A DNA stretch of 64,000 nucleotides from Prunella strophiata (GCA_036583965.1 JAZBQD010000015.1:25766310-25830309); one strand, 5' to 3'; shown: positions 23,251 through 34,022, counted from the stretch's first letter. Translations and numbers: made by a program. Notes: generated by a model from the letters alone, not told the origin.

Positions 23251-25077
23251 AGACAACTGTGAAAAATTACAGTCAAATCCTTTCTAAACTCCTGTTAAGT
23301 GGACAATTAAGAGAAAACAGTAAGATATGCTTTCATCCAAAAAGTTTCAGATAATATATACATATAATAACCTGATCCATTGAATCTCAACATTAAGAAT
23401 GAATCACTTATTGCAAAGAAAATTACCATGTTATAAAGATAACCTAAATATTTTCATTTAGGTGAATGTGTCGGGGAAGTGAAGCACCCTACACATGCTT
23501 TAAATCAGTCATTGTACCTGAGAAGGAACAAAACAGGTTTTGTGCCTGAATAATTTGTTTCTGTGACACAAATTGATCATTATAATCTACATTTTTAAAT
23601 TGCATTTATTAAAATGATTTAAGAACATAGATTCCCAAGTCTGAATCTTGTGCATCTTACACAATGAAAAAAATTGAAGACAAATAAAATCCATTTCTGC
23701 TTATATTTTCAATTATATGACTTTCAAGTCATTGACATAATATAGATTTACATATTTCTGAAACTGTTAATTGTATCATAAATCATGCATTTCAGGAATG
23801 TTAAAAGAATTGAGTTAGTTTTACTTGTCTGTGATTTTTCCCTAGTCCATTCAACTATTGCAGTTGGCAAAAGAAATTAAAAAATACCTTTTGCTGTGCA
23901 AAATCTGCAAATTTTAAAAAATGCCTTATATTACAGCTTGTGTGTTTTACCTGCCACAAAGATCCAGAATTCCTCCAAAAAATATTCTTGTAATAAATGC
24001 ACATACTTCCTGGGTTAGACTCAGGAAAAAGTGATCAGTGGCAAGGTTTTTTGTCCCCATAAAAGAAATCAGGTTTATAAAATAATGATGAAGAGATAAA
24101 TAGGAAGAGGAGAAAAAAGTGAAAGCAAGAAGATAAAAAATGGGAAAATGCACTAAACAGAAAGAGAAACAAATAAACAAAAATGTTCCTTTTTCCAAAT
24201 GCCATCAGGAGAAATAACACTTTATTTGGTTGGTGTTCTTTGCTATTGCTCGAAAGCTGAAGGGATGATATTTTTAAAAATATAATAAAGGCCTTGAAGA
24301 GTGAGGAAATCCTGGAAATACTTCCAGGCACACGTACACACCCTTCCCATAACCCCAAAATAAAACTGTTTGTTTAGCATGATTTAACTACAACATTAAC
24401 ACTTGCAATTTCCCTAAGCAGCCTCTTTCCTTCCTGACATCTGGTATCTGTCAGAGAAGGATATTTAATTGGTTTCAAACAATTTGTCACTGACAAATTC
24501 ATATAGTTTGATTCCTTGGGTGCATGTGGGTAGCTCCTGTTAATCTAGTCAGCCTTAAATTTTGCCCTGAGGACAAGATGTTAATGAAATACTCATCCAT
24601 GCTGGAAACAAAGTTCATCAAGACCAAGGCTTCACTACTAATATTTCAGGTTGTTTTTTTTTTTTTTTTTCCCTAAATGTCCCATTGAACTTTTACATCT
24701 ATCTCAAGCAGTGCAATCGGAATCAATTTCCATGCAAATGGAATTAATTCAAACACATCACATCCTTCTTATCCTAGTATTTTTGGAAAGCACAAAACTT
24801 CTTCCTTAGTAAATTGGCAAAACAAAGAAATGCAAAAAATAAGTATCCTGTGATGAATCAAGAACTTTGGAGTTGTGTAATATATTTACATTAGCACAAG
24901 CCAAATGGAAAGGAAGTATACAGGATGTGCATTTTCATGCAACATTAATATTGGAGGTGTCAGTCCAGATGAGCTGATTTTGTAGATGTTGTTCACAGTT
25001 ACTGTGACATTGTGTATTTTCACATTAGTTCATTCCACATCTTTCTACTGTGTGTATTATTGTACACATAATTTAAC
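23251..25077. other. Non-coding sequence, no recognised element
   Basis: AT-rich DNA with a 17-T run at 24654-24670. Minus-strand frames of 83 and 107 codons at 23947-24358 are phenylalanine/leucine/serine-rich products of A-rich DNA, not a gene. Confidence 0.55.
24654..24670. repeat. Poly-T run (17 T)
   Basis: Uninterrupted T-run followed by CCC. Confidence 0.95.
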
Positions 25078-25160
25078 AAAAAAAAAAAAAAACCAAACAA
25101 ACAAACAAAAAAAAAAAAAAAAAACCAAAACCAAAAAAAAAAAAAACGAAACCAGAAACC
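25078..25160. repeat. A-rich low-complexity tract with C interruptions
   Basis: A run of A (25078-25092) is followed by CCAAACAAACAAAC-type and AAAACCAAAACCAAA-type sequence. The lysine-rich plus frame and phenylalanine-rich minus frame here are artefacts. It belongs to a set of similar A-run/C-interrupted tracts in the window. Confidence 0.95.
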
Positions 25161-26985
25161 TGAGATTTTTGAGCTGAGATTGCTGCTATTGCAAGTCTTC
25201 ATTGTTATGTGAAAATTAATGAAGCATTTGGAACTGCTGATGTTAATTCAAATGAGGTTATGCTATGGTTCTTCTTTTTCTCTGCAGAAACAAGAGCCAA
25301 GTAAAACAGATTATGCATTCTGAATGCAGAGGATCTGATCTGACACAGAGGAGATGTACACAGTGTTTGCACTCTGTAAGGATAAATAAGAAACTAAAGA
25401 GACTTCATCTGTAATACTTCAGGAAAATGAGCATCAATTCCTAAGCACACCAGAGCTTCATGTTTTGGAATGCTTCTTGAAGACTTAAGACCCTATTTTT
25501 TTTTTCAATTGATCACTGCAAAACATGTATTTATTAAGAAATCCAGAAATCACTAAATCAAGAGGGTTATCACAAGCACTAAATTATCAAGCCATGTTCA
25601 GGTGATATTGTCTACAGTTTGACAGTCAACTTGTGAAAATCAATGAGTACTTAAAAATACAGCATACAAGCTAACAAAAGTTTATTTCAATTTACCATGA
25701 CAGAAGCTCGCTATAGCATGACCAATTAAAATAATCACACTTTCTTAGACTAAGGGGTTAATTTTTGGGGGGGGGTTTACAAATAAAATTGCACTAACTA
25801 TGACAAGTCTCATCTCTGTGTATTTCAAATGACAACAGCAGTACCTCCTCATTATCTGGTGGAGAGAAAGGGAAATAGCTGAAGAGAATCAGAGTATATA
25901 AGGATGGGGCAAGATAAAGGCTGGTTGATTTGGGTTTATTTATTTAATATAGAGAAAAAGTTATTATCTTCTTCCAATGTAATATCTACTTTTTTTTAAA
26001 ATGTTTCCCTTTGCCTGCCAGTTGACTATTTATTTCAAAGACACTATGAAAGAGGGATCTGTCCTGTAGTGTGATTCTAATGTCCTGTATACTACATTTA
26101 TCTGAGGATTTTTTATAATATCCATCAAAGCTATCACCAAGAATTTATGTCAGTTAAATTATATCTGGAAAGCCATATATAAAAATCATGATTTAGTAAA
26201 GGAATGAACCCCAAACCCAAATGCTTCTACTATGATAAATATGACTGAGTCCTCACTGTGAAATTTCCTCTTCAGTTGCACAGTCTTCCTTGTAATTTTG
26301 ACCCCAGCATCACTTAAGAAGACAGAGACTCCATTGACATTTTCCACTAATAGTTAAATAACCTTCAGTAAGGAAATAGTTACGTGAAGCAAGGCAGCAA
26401 AAAGGAAGGAAACTGGAAGAAACAGGAAAGGGAAAATGTGATAGCTGAACTGAAGGTATAAGATTTGTGACAATGTTGACTTAACAAAATGTTAGCTCTA
26501 AAAGTAGGACCTTCAATAAAGGGACAAATCCACAGAATAATCATTGAGAGGATAGGGATAGGAAAAGAGAAGGCATATTACAGTAGCAATCAAGTAATCT
26601 GATAATGGTATAGAGGATTAGCTGTATGTCTATCAGGGAATAGTCTTGCTGTCTCTATGCAAATGAGAGAAGCCAGAGTTGAGTATGTAGGAAATAAATG
26701 AATGGCTGTGGGTCACTGACTGTACATTTTTCTGTCCGCAGAATATGTGCAAACATTCCTGTGCATCACTAGTGCCTCAGGAGCAAGTCACACTGGAGTT
26801 GTCTCTGCCGCTCAAACCTGCTCACCGTAACCAGAGACATCCCCCTGCTGCCATCCCCTAATTTATGTTTACTGATAAATATCCTACCTAACAATCAAAT
26901 ACCCGTAGCAGAAAAGGACCTAAGATGTATAAAGTAAATCTGGGGCATTATACAAAAACTCTGAGAAAGCAAAAGATAATTTCAG
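25161..26985. other. Non-coding sequence, no recognised element
   Basis: No supported gene and no frame of note. A run of G (about 9-10 bases) follows a T-run near 25764-25777, and T-runs occur near 25497 and 25990. Confidence 0.6.
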
Positions 26986-27275
26986 AAAAAAAAATCATGG
27001 TGATTTTTTTCAACATTAAAAAATGACCTTTTGATGAAGATTTCCTAGAGTTAGATTATTTCGAAGGATTATCTACTCAAATGCCAAGGGAACATCTAAA
27101 AAGGCATAATATTCAGAACAAAATGATGTTATTATATTTAGAGGGACCTCATGGATCTAGTTTAACCATAATGAAACAATGAAAAAGAGGCATAAATCCA
27201 TACTAATTCCATGTGAGTGTATTTAACTGATCAAATTGCACTTTAATAAGATGGAGAGATATTTAAATTCTGTAC

Positions 27276-27422
27276 TTGGGGTACACAGAAGGGAGACTGA
27301 AGCATTCTCTAACTTTTTGCAAGAAGTCTGTCACACATGAAAGGACAGTGACTCAGCACACTCATCTCCATCTGCATGAGAAACTCTCCACCTCCAGGCA
27401 TTCTCTCACCATACAGATAGGG
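27276..27422 (+). pseudogene. Possible degenerate C2H2 zinc-finger-like remnant, copy 1
   Basis: The frame from 27276 contains one Cys (27318-27320), then exactly 12 residues to a His (27357-27359), then 3 residues to another His (27369-27371), followed by LHEK where a zinc-finger linker would read TGEK. The phrase CKKSVTHERTVTQH lines up with the usual C-G-K-S-F-x5-L-T-x-H finger pattern. The first Cys of the pair is absent (Leu at its place) and the next finger-like stretch (STSRHSLTI..IG) is shortened. It would be a dead fragment at best; with one short match, chance is a real alternative. The A-run directly after it would fit a processed copy. Confidence 0.25.
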
Positions 27423-27765
27423 AAAAAAAAAAAAAAAATCATGGTGATTTTTTTCAACATTAAAAAATGACCTTTTGATGAAGATTTTCCTAGAGTTAGA
27501 TTATTTAGAAGGATTATCTATCAAATGCCAAGGGAACATTCTAAAAAGGCATATTCAGAACAAAATGATGTTATATTTAGATGGAACCTCATGTATCTAG
27601 TTTAACCACTAATGAAACAATGAAAAAGAGGCATAACTCCATAACTAATTCCATGTAGAGTGTATTTAAACTGATCAAATTCAGCTCTTTTAGAAGACTT
27701 ATTTCAAAGTTAGAAATTACATCAGAAGCACTTTAATAAGATGGAGAGATATTTAAATTCTGTAC

Positions 27766-27913
27766 TTGGGGTACACAGAAGGGAGACTGAAGCATTCTTT
27801 AACTTTTTGCAAGAAGTCTGTCACACATGAAAGGACAGTGACTCAGCACACTCATCTCCATCTGCATGAGAAACTCTCCACCTCCAGGCATTCTCTCACC
27901 ATACAGATAGGGG
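27766..27913 (+). pseudogene. Possible degenerate C2H2 zinc-finger-like remnant, copy 2
   Basis: This is the duplicated counterpart of the frame at 27276, with the same C-x12-H-x3-H spacing (Cys codon at 27808-27810). One base change (TCT to TTT in the preceding codons) and one extra G before the A-run separate the copies. It gives no independent support for the zinc-finger reading because the two copies are recent duplicates. Confidence 0.25.
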
Positions 27914-27927
27914 AAAAAAAAAAAAAA

Positions 27928-28599
27928 GTCACACTTACCTCAGAAAGTAGATTTTTATGCAGAAAGCAAGAACGGTGTAGCACTTGGGAAATGGATCATT
28001 CTTTGCAACTGAGATCCACCAGCCAAATACTTTATTAATTCAAAACCCAGAAATCCAAATGGATGTGTCAGGCTTCCACTGCTTCTTTCTAGGGCAGGAG
28101 ATCTTAGTTAACTGGAGACTGGGGGGTTTGTATCTTGATATAGAAGTTATTGCGATTGTCGTTCAAGCAGTCCAGACAATTTCAGATTTTATAGGTTCCA
28201 TTTCCTCAGTTTTTGATTCCTTTCTCATTTTAACGATTTTTTTCTTTCTGTGTTAGTCATGTACATCTTTGCTTTACCTTCCACACTTCCCAAAGGAATG
28301 AATGCTGTAGAAGAAAAGTTAAACGAATTCTTTGAACTAGTATCCACTGCAGAGGAACAAAGATATTTATCTTTGTTTTATGGTAAAGACAGTAAGGGAT
28401 CTGTGTGATAACCAAATGAAAGATAAGTTCACTGTTTATAAATGTAAATGACCCACACATGAAAGTGGAAAAAATAACCTCCACAAAGTGACAAAATGAT
28501 GGCTTTTCAGATGAACTCTTATCACTCCAGATATCTTGGATTTTTTGAAGATAAATATATCAGTCTGCAGATTGCAAAAAACATGAGCTGAATGGTCAC
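27928..28599. other. Non-coding sequence, no recognised element
   Basis: Sequence after the duplicated unit. Frames of 75-90 codons at 27984-28484 have no recognisable motif. Confidence 0.55.
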
Positions 28600-28990
28600 A
28601 GCCATCAGAGAACCAAAATGAATTTTAGGAAGCATACAAAGAATTAAATAGGAAACATCCCTCTAAGGACTATTTAAACCCATGTTGTCCTTGTGTCTTC
28701 AATTGTATGTGCAGCTGCCAATTTAATCTGAAAAGGAATTGTATGAGTTGGAGGTGACCAGAGGTATGGAATACCTTTTTTACAACAAAAAAATAGGTGA
28801 GTTTACAACCTGGAAAAAAACCCAAAATGATAACTGAGGGAAGTTATGGTACATGTGTATAAGCCATGAATTACATAAAAAAGGTCATAAGTTAAAGTTC
28901 TGTTCAGTGCTTCTTACAATATGAAATGCAGAAATATAAATGAAGGGATCAAGTTCTGGAAGAAATACTTGTCACAAGCAATATCCTGCA
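28600..28990 (+). mobile_element. Ancient CR1/L3-type LINE fragment (ORF2 C-terminal region)
   Basis: Successive landmarks of the CR1/L3 ORF2 3' part appear in the right order: GAATTTTAGGAAGCATA, then TATGTGCAGCTGCC about 100 bp on (the 'tactgtgtgcagctctgg' site), then GAGTTGGAGGTGACC and GGTATGGAATACC, then CCTGGAAAAAAACCC, ATAAGCCATGAATTACAT, and GGAAGAAATACTTGTCACA. Reading frames are broken throughout. It may extend to about 29070. Order and spacing of several landmarks make this better supported than the other ancient traces here. A library search would settle the subfamily. Confidence 0.6.
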
Positions 28991-29689
28991 CTGGTACTTG
29001 CACAATACCAGACCAGTTTACTGTGACATTTAAATCTGAAGAAGTCTGTTAAATTCATAAAAGTAATGTCTGTCAGACTCTGATATGGGAACTCACTGAA
29101 CCATAAATTGATTCAGGCATGAAGCCAGAGCAGGAGAAGGTAGAGGAAAGGGGATGTTTTTGGTATATCTTATTGAACTTTTTCCTCTTTTTACTACTGT
29201 CAGAAGTAAGTATTAGTATAGATACTCTTTTACCATAGTTCAAAACACAGTTCTTATTCACTTTGGCATGTTTCTTTTTTTTCCTTTCTGCTTCTTGTTT
29301 TTCCCCTTATTTTACTGTATTTTTTCCTCTGTCAATGAGCCAGCCTCATTGAATTCCTGCTGAATTCAAGCACAACTGGTTTTGTTATGCAGCAGTTTTC
29401 CTATATTAAAAAACCATTTTACATCTATAAAGGAAGTAGATAATATTTTGTTCCTATAACTTCATTTTTTAAAAATAGAATTACAGAATCACTAAATGAA
29501 ATAAAGCACTACATGTGAAACACTTTAGTAAATCTGTTGATGAAGTGAAAATTTAAGTCATACCTGAAAAATTAATTCAAATCACTTAGGATACACACAA
29601 ACATATTATTTTGATTAAAAGCTGTGCAGAAGATCATAAACAAAGTTCAGTGTTAAAGATTAAAATATTCAATTAGGAAGCAATATCTC
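28991..29689. other. Non-coding sequence, no recognised element
   Basis: AT-rich DNA; its first 80 bp may be the tail of the ancient LINE fragment upstream. No gene is supported. Confidence 0.5.
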
Positions 29690-29840
29690 ACCTTGGATTA
29701 AATCCTTCTTAGTTTCTTTGTTAATGATTTGAAAAAAAGGGCAAAAAACATCTTGATGACATTCAAGCATTGGAGTAAAAATCAGAAGTACAGAAAGGAC
29801 AGAGGAAAGGAACTGAATAACATCCAGAAAACAACAAGGA
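29690..29840 (+). mobile_element. Ancient CR1-type LINE fragment (reverse transcriptase region)
   Basis: From 29692, CTTGGATTAAATCC then TTAGTTTCTTTGTTAATGA matches the nucleotide pattern behind the reverse transcriptase phrase L-G-P-V-L-F-N-I-F-I-N-D-L, with one gap. The following frame continues FFVNDLKKRAKNILMTF, which fits the approach to the catalytic FADD box, though ADD itself is lost. This part of the ORF lies upstream of the part found at 28600-28990, so it is a separate copy or a rearrangement. Confidence 0.4.
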
Positions 29841-31759
29841 AATCTATTTTAGAAGAAGACAATTGAACTTCTGTTTGTGAATATCATAAAAGACAGGTTG
29901 TGAAGCACTTGAAAAGAGGTCAATACTACTCCCTCAAAACTGTATAAAAATAGTCCATAGATTATATGGAGCACTGAATTTTGTTCAATATTCCAGAATT
30001 TTGGAGAAGAAAATTGTATTTTACTCTGGTCAATTACTCCAACAGCTTGAAGAAGCAGCAATGATAATTTGAGTGACAATGAAGAGAATTAAGAATGCCA
30101 GGTACAGATGTAAACAGGCTCCTCCACACTTGAAATATGTGTGCTTATGACAAACCAGGCATGCTGGTGAGAGTTTCTTGTGCACCATGGGTGAGACAAA
30201 GGTCATATTCCTCTATACAGAGTGGGTTTTTGTCAAGCTTAATTTCAAGGCAGACACAGGTGTTTTGAAGCTCATGCAATACATACTTAGGTTTATTTCT
30301 TCAAGGGGCAACCTGAAAATCAGTACTAATAAAATTAGGAAAAAAAAAAAAAAATAGATAGCTGTCCCATTGAAGCAAAGGTTTCTGCCTACTCAGAGAC
30401 TTGTGTCATGCTTGAGACCTGGTAAGATTTGCATTATTTGAGGTGAGAATGGATGGAAAAAGTGCTATTCTGCTCTACATGCATGATTATAAAAGAAACT
30501 GTATGTTATGTATGCTTAAGGAACTCTGCAAGCAGGGGAATAGTTAGAACACTGAAATAGATGAACACTGAAAAAGAACATCATCTCTTATCAGCACAGA
30601 GTTGTAAAGTACAGGCTTGACAGGTCAGTGATCCTGGATAGTGTGTGCTTTTCTTCAGGATACAGAACATTCTGTTGGCACAACAAGGAAATTTTACTTC
30701 AGAGAGCCATGAAGCATAGCAAACAGCTAAGCCAAATTTAATAGAATAGTGGATTGCATGATCCTACAAATGTTGCAACATCATGCCATATTTCAGTTAC
30801 CTCATCCTCAGCTTTGCATCCTGTCTTGCCCTCCATGTCCCATTTTTCATCACTCTTGGCCTTTTTTTTTTTTTTTTTTTTTTAATCTATTCCTTGGCCT
30901 TTCCTCATTTTCCACTTTTGGTCATTCTGTATGGATTTGTTAATTTTCCTTTTTTCTTTCACCTTTATCAAAGTAGGCAAAAGAAAAAAAATTATTTCAA
31001 AAAGGAGGGGGTTGGGAAAACCCTCTGGTATCGATGATAGCCAATGACTTGTTCTTTTAACCTGATAAGCTTAGAAAAGCAGGACAGGGAAATACAGCAT
31101 TTATCATTTGTCCTAAATTTCTTGCCTTCCAGGAGATAACTTCTGAATTCCTTCTGAGAATGCCACACAGTTACAGATGCTTTCCCTTCTCGATATCATC
31201 CTAAACCTTAAACATTTTTTCATCCCTTTGGAACAATTTGTGTAACATTCCTTCAGAAATCCAATGATTTAAGTAGTATAACTAAAACCAGGATTTATTA
31301 ATAGATCTAATCAGATTCAAATAAGAGAAAATTTGCATATTATAGCATGTACAGTACTTAGAGAAATTTAAACCAGAAAATATCAGTCTTGTTGCATCAT
31401 CATGTGATTTTAGACTGCTTTTCATCTCTTTGACAATTTTGTATAGCCAGTCAGTCAGAGAAATAATCTTCTTGCTTTCAAATACCTGGAATAATATTTT
31501 TCTCTCCTTTGACTCAAATCTTGTAAAACCTTTGAGTTAGCCAGCTCATTTTTAAACACCAACAACCTGTTCTGTTCAAACAAGGCCTAAGTATTACCCA
31601 TTATGTCTCTCCCATTGCTTGTACTTACCCTGCTAGTCTGTGATAAAAATAAAAATATTAACTTTCCACTTTCTTGTTTCACCTTCATATTTTAACATCG
31701 CAAGCAAAAATCCCTTTCTCCAATAAGATCTGCCCTTGGTGCTGGCCTTAATGACTATG
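29841..31759. other. Non-coding sequence, no recognised element
   Basis: No supported gene. Contains an A-run near 30340-30354 and a 22-T run at 30862-30883, which generates the phenylalanine-rich frames at 30749-31037. Confidence 0.6.
30862..30883. repeat. Poly-T run (22 T)
   Basis: Uninterrupted T-run; generates the phenylalanine stretch in overlapping plus frames. Confidence 0.97.
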
Positions 31760-31820
31760 ATTTTGCATGTTAATTGTCTTGGCAGGAGGTTACCACATTT
31801 TGCATGTTAATTGTCTTGGC
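31760..31820. repeat. Tandem duplication, 37-bp period
   Basis: The 24-bp sequence starting ATTTTGCATGTTAATTG is present identically at 31760-31783 and 31797-31820, separated by 13 bp. Exact identity implies a recent local duplication. Confidence 0.9.
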
Positions 31821-32589
31821 TTTTAAGGATGCAGAGTTTATGTAATTATTATAATTTATTCTTGGATTTAATTCTTGTCTGTCACATATGACTCATGAAT
31901 GGATTAACTCTTCTGTCACACTTCCTTTCTGTCAGAGAGAGACACAGAGAAGGAAAAATTTTAGAAGACATGAGCTAGGAAACAGGGAATATTTGATAAA
32001 TTCTGACCTCCTGCAAGAAGGAAAGTTCCATTAAACTACTTAACTCATCAGCTCTTATCCTGTACTATTGCTGAATTAGATTACCAAATTAATTTTATAA
32101 TGGTAAGTAATGGCAATGTTGGTGACCTTTGATCATGCAAGGACATTTTCCTTTAAAAATTTTAAGTTAAGTAGAGAAATTTATTGGCATGTAAGTGCAT
32201 TTAGCATTTTATTTCCAATACTCAAACACATGTAAAAATGCAGTACTTTTCTGTCATCTTGCTGAACAAATAATAGCATTTATTTTCTGCAGTTTTTCCC
32301 AAAATATATTAATAATCTATTGCAAAAATAGCATATTATTAATTAGAAAGTTTGGTATGGAAAGGTAGAAGGCAAATGTCCACCATTAAGAAAAACTGAG
32401 GTGTAATAAGTACCTGTGATTGCTGTGATTTGAACAGTGTAGAATACAATTATTACATCTTCAGTAAGTAATTCTCCATTGTATAAAAATGTAGCTGCAT
32501 GGAGTCACTGCAGTAGCCATATCAGAGACCTGCAGCCACACTTCTGATGGCAGATGTAGCTCTCAGGACTCAGGCTGACAGGAGTCTGT
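31821..32589. other. Non-coding sequence, possibly 5' part of the CR1 relic at its end
   Basis: AT-rich DNA up to about 32490, then a GC-richer stretch that may be decayed CR1 5' sequence joining the ORF1-like segment at 32590. No gene seen. Confidence 0.5.
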
Positions 32590-32770
32590 GATGCCTCTCC
32601 ATGAGACCAGGGCTGACAGTCATTCCTTTTGCAGAAGATATGCTGCTGTCAATGAGCTGCATCTGCTGGTGAAGGAACTATGGGAGGAAGTGGACAATCT
32701 GAGCATATTCTTGGGAATGAGTGAGAGATTGATATGTTGTTCTCATAAAAGGTTACAGTCTCTGGAGCCT
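32590..32770 (+). mobile_element. CR1 LINE ORF1-like fragment
   Basis: The frame here contains RYAAVNELHLLVKELWEEV then a serine/arginine-type SERLI stretch. I recognise this as similar to the coiled segment of avian CR1 ORF1 (..VNELL.LVAEL.EEV..LR.IRESERE). It is only about 50 residues, degenerate, and in the same orientation as the reverse transcriptase fragment that follows within 30-40 bp. If both belong to one insertion, the endonuclease part of ORF2 is missing. Confidence 0.45.
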
Positions 32771-32799
32771 TGAATTTACACTGCAGTGGAGATGCGGTC

Positions 32800-34022
32800 A
32801 TTGTTCACAGTCACCATGGCTTTATTAGTGGAACATCCTGCTCATCAAACCTGATTTCCTTTTAGGACGGGGTAACATATTGATCAAGGGAAGTCAATTG
32901 ATGTGATCTTCATGATTTTCAGTAAAGCTTTTAATACTGTCTCTCACAAAATTCTTCTGGGCAAAATGTGCAGCACACAGCTGGATAAGCACATCAGGCA
33001 ATGGGTGCATGATGGCTCACTGGCTGGCAACTGGCTCACAGGTTGGGCACAAAGGGTTCCAGGGAAGGGGGTGACATCAGAATGGGGAGTTGTCACTAGT
33101 GGAGTTTCACAGGGCTCCATCTTAGGCCCTGTGCTCATTAACATCTTTATGAATGACTTGGATACAGGACTTGAGTTTGCTGATGATACTAAATTGGGAG
33201 GAGCTGTTGGCTGCCTTGAAGGCAGGGAGGCCCTGCAGAGAGACCTCAACAAATCAGACTGGGCAATCACCAACCATATGAAGTTAAATAAGGAAAAAGT
33301 GCCAGATTCTGCACCTGGGATGGGGCAACCCAGGGTGTACAGACAGAGTGGGGAATGAGATGCTGGAAAGCAGTGCAGGGGAAGGGGACCTGGGGCTCCT
33401 GGTCCATGGCAAGTTGAGTATGAGCCAGCAGTGCCCTGGAAGCCAGGAGGGCCAACCCTGTCCTGGGGGGCATCAGGCACAGCATTGCCAGCCAGGCAAG
33501 GGAGGGGATTGTCCCACTCTGCTCTGCACTGGGGCAGCCTCACCTCAAGTCCTGGCAGCAGTTTTGGGCACCACAATACAAGAAATGTGAAGTTATTAAT
33601 GGGCATCACAGGGGGGCAATGAAGATGGTGAAGGGACTTGAGGGAAAGCTGAATGAGGAGGGGCTGCAGTGACTTGATCTGTGCAGCCTGGAGGAGAGGA
33701 GACTGAGTCGACACCTCACTGAAATCTTCAGCTTCCTCATGAGGGGAAGAGGAGGGGCAGGCACTGATCTCTTCTCAGGGGTGACAAGTGACAGGACCCA
33801 AGGGAATGGCATCAAGCTGTGTCAGGAAAAGGTTTTAAACCCAGAATGTGGTTGGTCACTGGAACAGGCCTCCCAGGGAATTGATCACAACACCAAGCCT
33901 GAAAGAGCTCAAGGAGTATTTCACAACACTGTGAGGCACATGGTGTGACTTGGCTCTGTTCTGTGCAGGGTCAGGAGCTGGACTTGGAGATGGTTGTGGG
34001 TCCTTTCTAACTCAGACAACAT
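32800..34022 (+). mobile_element. CR1 LINE relic: reverse transcriptase and 3' end
   Basis: This is the best-preserved LINE coding sequence in the window. The frame 32903-33358 reads FSKAFNTVSHKILLGK, VTSGVSQGSILGPVLINIF, NDLD and FADDTKLGG, which are the classic CR1 reverse transcriptase blocks, with the catalytic F-A-D-D intact. A short deletion removes the usual residues between NDLD..G and FADD. After 33358 the homology continues in other frames (LESSAGEGDLGLLVHGKL then SMSQQCP; LFSGVTSDRTQGNG), so frameshifts and stops make it a dead copy. The end (AGGAGCTGGACTTGGAGATG, then GGGTCCTTTCTAACTCAG) is a CR1 3' UTR lacking a clear octamer tail. The 256-codon minus-strand frame (32944-33714) is only an antisense shadow. 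Confidence 0.92.

Larger units (their letters stand above)
26986..27927. repeat. Tandem duplication of a 430-475 bp unit bounded by A-tracts
   Basis: Two head-to-tail copies lie at 26995-27422 (428 bp) and 27439-27913 (475 bp), with A-tracts before (9 A, 26986-26994), between (16 A, 27423-27438) and after (14 A, 27914-27927). Each copy starts TCATGGTGATTTTTTTCAAC and ends ATACAGATAGGG. Copy 2 carries 46 bp (27682-27727) that copy 1 lacks. Divergence is uneven: the last 185-186 bp (27238-27422 and 27728-27913) differ by one substitution and one extra G, while the first parts differ by many single-base indels and several substitutions. The A-tracts suggest duplication by misaligned A-runs. The near-identical 49-residue start of the frames at 27276 and 27766 follows from the duplication. 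I do not recognise the unit as a known repeat. Confidence 0.9.

Noticed and set aside
24986..25202. Lysine-rich plus frame and phenylalanine/tryptophan-rich minus frame
   Set aside because: Both are translations of an A-rich low-complexity tract.
32944..33714. 256-codon minus-strand open frame, the longest in the window
   Set aside because: It is antisense to the CR1 relic. The plus strand carries the recognisable reverse transcriptase blocks, and the minus product has no domain.
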